64,000 bases of DNA, taken from contig NW_019211455.1 in NCBI RefSeq assembly GCF_002443255.2, positions 4,632,597 through 4,696,596 on the forward strand. The letters run 5' to 3'. The notes beneath the pieces were generated by a model that was not told the DNA's origin, ran no database searches, and was given only the letters and a program-made list of their open reading frames with translations. The position numbers were made by a program, and so were the translations under genes. This stretch comes from Varroa destructor (Eukaryota > Arthropoda > Arachnida > Mesostigmata > Varroidae). The stretch's first letter is position 1; each line of letters starts with the position of its first letter. This document shows, in pieces, positions 60,701 through 64,000 of the stretch.

Positions 60701-61802
60701 CTTTTGATCTCCGGCGCCGTGTTTCCCAAATTACTTCAAATTACACCAATAAAAAAACATTTCAGAGTCACTCAAGTGACGGAATTATCGTCTCGGAGTA
60801 TCGGAATTTCTTTGACACTAATTCAAGTACATTGTCTTGTCTATTTTTCAATGTAGAGACACAGCGAGCACCATAAAGATAAATCTAAAGAGATAAATGG
60901 ATTGAGCTGAAAATCGGCGGTATTTTAAACTTACCAGAGATAAGAGTTTCCCGAACGGTTCTTAGTGTCCTCCACGTTTTCTAATCCCACTCAGAAGTTA
61001 CGCCGCATCCCTGTCCATTGTGATTCCATAGTGTTTTAGGACCAAAGCCTAACATAACTAATTTATGAAATTTGGAGTCAACAAGTGAATAGAGAATTTA
61101 TTTCATAATCCGTTGTGCTGTGCTTCAGAACGCCTGCTAAGGCAGAGGTTGCGCCCACATCGTTTGTGTTGATAGCGAAATACGAAAATCAAAGTTACCA
61201 TCTTGTCAAGCTACCAGCAGTGAGAGCGCTCGCGCTTGCCGATGCGGAATCGATTCGTCAAATGGTGGGGAACGCAGCTGTAGAGTAGAATGCAGTGATC
61301 CGTTTTGTTTCTGTTAAGCCTGCATGGTACCATATGTACAAGTTGACCAATTTGCTTAGATGCATCAGTAGGTAGCTTTCCGTAAGGCTCAGGTGAGGCG
61401 GAGTTGCATATCGCCCTGGATGTGAGTCCTCAAACATGTTAGGCCCCTGCTGAAAGTAGACGTCTATGATTGGGGGCAAGGTGTTATCAAATGTCTTATC
61501 GTTAATGGTTTTGATGTTGTCGGGCTAGGTTGGAAATATAAACATAACAGTAGCTGCCGGAGCTGTTATATTTAGCCGGTTACGGATTCACGGAAGAAGG
61601 GGGAAAGGCTGGACGAAGAGACATATAGCTCGAGCAGCAATTCATGTCAATTGCATTAGTAACAGGCTCTAGTATAACACATTGGAATAGCTCTCACAAC
61701 ATCCCTGTCAGACATAGATAGCCATTACTGCTGTTAGTGAAGAGTCTCTAGAGAATTAGTTCTTGTTCAGACTAGATTCAAACACGTAACCACTGTCATA
61801 AT

Positions 61803-61867
61803 GATGCGGTGGTAATGTCTTTACCTATTAAGATTAGGTATACGTGGTGGCTTGAGTTCGATACCGT
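61803..61867 (+). repeat. tRNA-like fragment (possible SINE head)
   Basis: TGCGGTGGTAATG resembles an A box and GAGTTCGATACC a B box about 50 bp apart, as in tRNA-derived SINEs. The acceptor stem does not pair, so it is not a functional tRNA. Confidence 0.35.
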
Positions 61868-62802
61868 ACATAGACACACGCTATTTCGCGGTGTAAAAGC
61901 TGGCCCCCAGGTTAGCGGTAGTACCGGATATGAAACTCGAAACATTCATTAGATCGCGTTGTGTTGTAACTGCACACAACTATGACCGGCCTGTTTTCAA
62001 CAGGCGCTACTTAGCCTCTTTAGGCGCCGCTGTAGCGGTGGCCATTGCGTGTAACGTGACGCTCGTAACTGCGCTTGTTGCAGTTTTTCCAGTAGAGCAA
62101 CACTATTCGACTCATAGATGATGCTACTTGAAATAATAAACAGAACCAAAGAATTAAATATATGAAAGAATAAACATACCAAAATTTAACAGGTTCTTTA
62201 GATTCAGTACAGGATGTTTTGCATAGGAAGAAGAGAGTGCGCTAGGGCGTTTTATTACTGGTTACCTTTTGTCGGCCTGTACGAGGCTGAATTAGGCACC
62301 GTGAGCTTCACGATATCCGCGAACTTAGATGTCCTTTCACAACTCATTATAAATATTTAATAACTTCTTTAAATGATCTTTTATTGTCAGACAGTATTGA
62401 ACAGTTCCTTGTTTCGATTCACACGTCTTAATCGCTAGCCTGCGATGAGACTAAAAGGCTATAATAATAAAAATAATAACTACAGATACGCTTCTCAGTT
62501 TATTAACCTATTTGTTCATGTCGCATATATATTTTTTTTCTTTATTTCTAGCGGCGTAAATGGCGGAAATCGATAAGCCGTAAACTTTTGTAGTTGAAGT
62601 TTTTTTCCAAAATACAGTTTCTGCTTTTTGGATGCGTACGCACAGCAACATAAGCCAACCTGGTGCAAAAAGACACCTATGCAAGATTGCTTCTGTGCTA
62701 TCTGGAATAAAAAAATAAGAAAATCAAAGTTTTACCTCTGAATGATTTTGCCTCGATGGAAATATTGTACGTTAGGTGGGTCATTTATTTTACTGTTCAT
62801 GT

Positions 62803-62870
62803 TGTTGCAGGATTCAAACAGCTTGCAACGCGGTACTTACATTGCAAGCTCTTTGAATCCGCTTGCAGCG
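62803..62870 (+). ncRNA. Candidate pre-miRNA-like hairpin
   Basis: Arms 62810-62828 and 62842-62860 are reverse complements over 19 nt with a single mismatch, separated by a 13-nt loop (CGCGGTACTTACA). Imperfect pairing extends further outward through TGTTGCA and TGCAGCG. Arm length, a near-central mismatch and loop size fit a miRNA precursor. I do not recognise either arm as a known miRNA, and a decayed inverted-repeat element is the alternative. Confidence 0.4.
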
Positions 62871-64000
62871 TAATGTAGTGCGAATAATTCGAACTACACT
62901 AGTACAGGCGCGCGTAAAGATATACTCAGCTTTTTACTGTTGAAGGCAGTGATTATCTGCGCGGAACCGGCCTAGATTCGTGTCTCGTAATTGTTAATAC
63001 TTAAGAATATAATTTTTTCCTGCACTTAATCAAGTGTATAGCTACTGAAATTATTTACGTTAGTTTACCCGCGTTAATGGACTGAATAAATGTGGATGTT
63101 TTTTTAAGCTGATCGTTCAGGTAGGAAGGCAGTTCATTATTTTCAAAAAGATATGAAAAATATATCTTGCTCTACCTTTAAAAATAGCGGCCGTTTAATG
63201 ACACATTCTACATAACGTAAGTCTGAGTTGTTGATTTAACAGGAAATCCAAAAGATTTTGTCCGTTAGATTGAATTAAATTATTAGCGACCTTAAAGCCT
63301 AATCTAAGTTTTTACCTTTGTGACCAAATCCGCAATTATGTTTGATGTCATCGTAATCCCTTGAACTAAAGCGAGTATTCCAACTGAGGTACATCAATAT
63401 TACGCAGACAATTTTTGTTTTTTCGGCATTCGAAATCTGCGAAAACGATCTCACCCTTCACTTTCTGACATTCGGCTTCAAAAGTTGTGTGAATTCGCGA
63501 CTATGGCTTAAAACACAGCTGTCACGGCACCCATATCGACATCGTACGAAAATCGCGTTAGTCCCTTTAACCCTCGCTCCGGAATTCCAGGAAGAATCGG
63601 ACGCGCCCTACGTCTTGTTTATGCCACAGTAACTTAACCTATTCTAGTCGGATTTCGAGTTGCTTCAGGGAGCAACAGGCAACTGAGCAATATATCATCA
63701 GTGGTGGTCAGCACCTAACGGTTCTGGTGGAACGAACCGATGCCTACAGCCGGAAAGCACTGATCGCTTGCGAATGGATTCTTGATACGATAGTCACTGA
63801 ACAGTGAATGATTCAATGCTGCGGGCGGACATTAACGGGTCTCGTTGGACGGTGGGCGGAAAGAGTGCCGGGCGGAAAAATACTTGAGAACTACTGGCAC
63901 GCATGAACAACACCCGCATCGTCAGGGAGGGGTCGTCACGGCGGGACTGGAATACCTACGACGCCAATGTGGTAAAAAGAAAAGGATTAGATGGAAATTG

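Larger units (their letters stand above)
57776..64000. other. Intergenic right end, no gene seen
   Basis: AT-rich sequence with only short, mutually overlapping frames (for example 58285-58473, 58991-59185, 59700-59895, 61258-61479, 61930-62182), none with recognisable motifs. GC rises somewhat at 59900-60260 and after 63480. A tRNA-like fragment (61803-61867) and a hairpin (62803-62870) are listed separately. Confidence 0.55.

Noticed and set aside
61258..61479. 73-codon minus-strand frame beginning PPIIDVYFQQGPN
   Set aside because: Superficially protein-like, but it has no known domain, no consistent neighbouring exons and no start context.
63690..63807. Plus-strand stretch reading LTVLVERTDAYSRKALIACEW
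   Set aside because: Considered as an integrase or transposase fragment, but no second motif is nearby and the match is too short.

Overview
This is a eukaryotic nuclear window, AT-rich with short GT-AG introns. It most likely comes from an arthropod, and a chelicerate such as a mite is my best guess. The grounds are the protein families, Su(var)3-9 as a stand-alone gene without the eIF2-gamma fusion known from insects, a NuSAP gene (absent in Drosophila to my knowledge), two decayed Tc1/mariner-type transposase copies and a 100-N scaffolding gap. The species is not determined.

Layout, left to right. A NuSAP-like gene on the minus strand (1366-4806) lies head-to-head with a complete SU(VAR)3-9 H3K9 methyltransferase on the plus strand (7009-13146). 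An insulin-degrading enzyme gene on minus (16151-21115) lies head-to-head with DCAF1/VprBP/mahjong on plus (23027-33490), which carries a mariner fossil in an intron. An eight-exon secreted serpin runs on minus (36715-45227). An intronless DDX41/abstrakt helicase (39768-41621) sits inside its intron 4 on the same strand. The next 9 kb (45228-54398) has no gene I can support; it holds a second transposase fossil, tRNA-like/SINE-like fragments, a CACGTA cluster and a perfect 36-nt palindrome. A three-exon gene for an unrecognised 117-residue protein follows (54399-57775). The last 6 kb has no supported gene but contains a strong miRNA-like hairpin near 62.8 kb.

I rebuilt exon structures by hand, joining exons only where splice sites and reading phase agree. 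Five of the six multi-exon models close completely in frame: Su(var)3-9 747 aa, IDE 982 aa, DCAF1 1489 aa, serpin 822 aa, unknown protein 117 aa. One junction of the NuSAP model is unresolved.

The genes are mostly unrelated housekeeping functions: mitotic spindle, heterochromatin, peptide degradation, CRL4 ubiquitin ligase, RNA helicase. The most unusual object is the serpin. About 380 residues of low-complexity sequence are inserted in its helix C-D loop, its reactive loop looks non-inhibitory, one intron appears to be GC-AG, and a whole helicase gene is nested within it.
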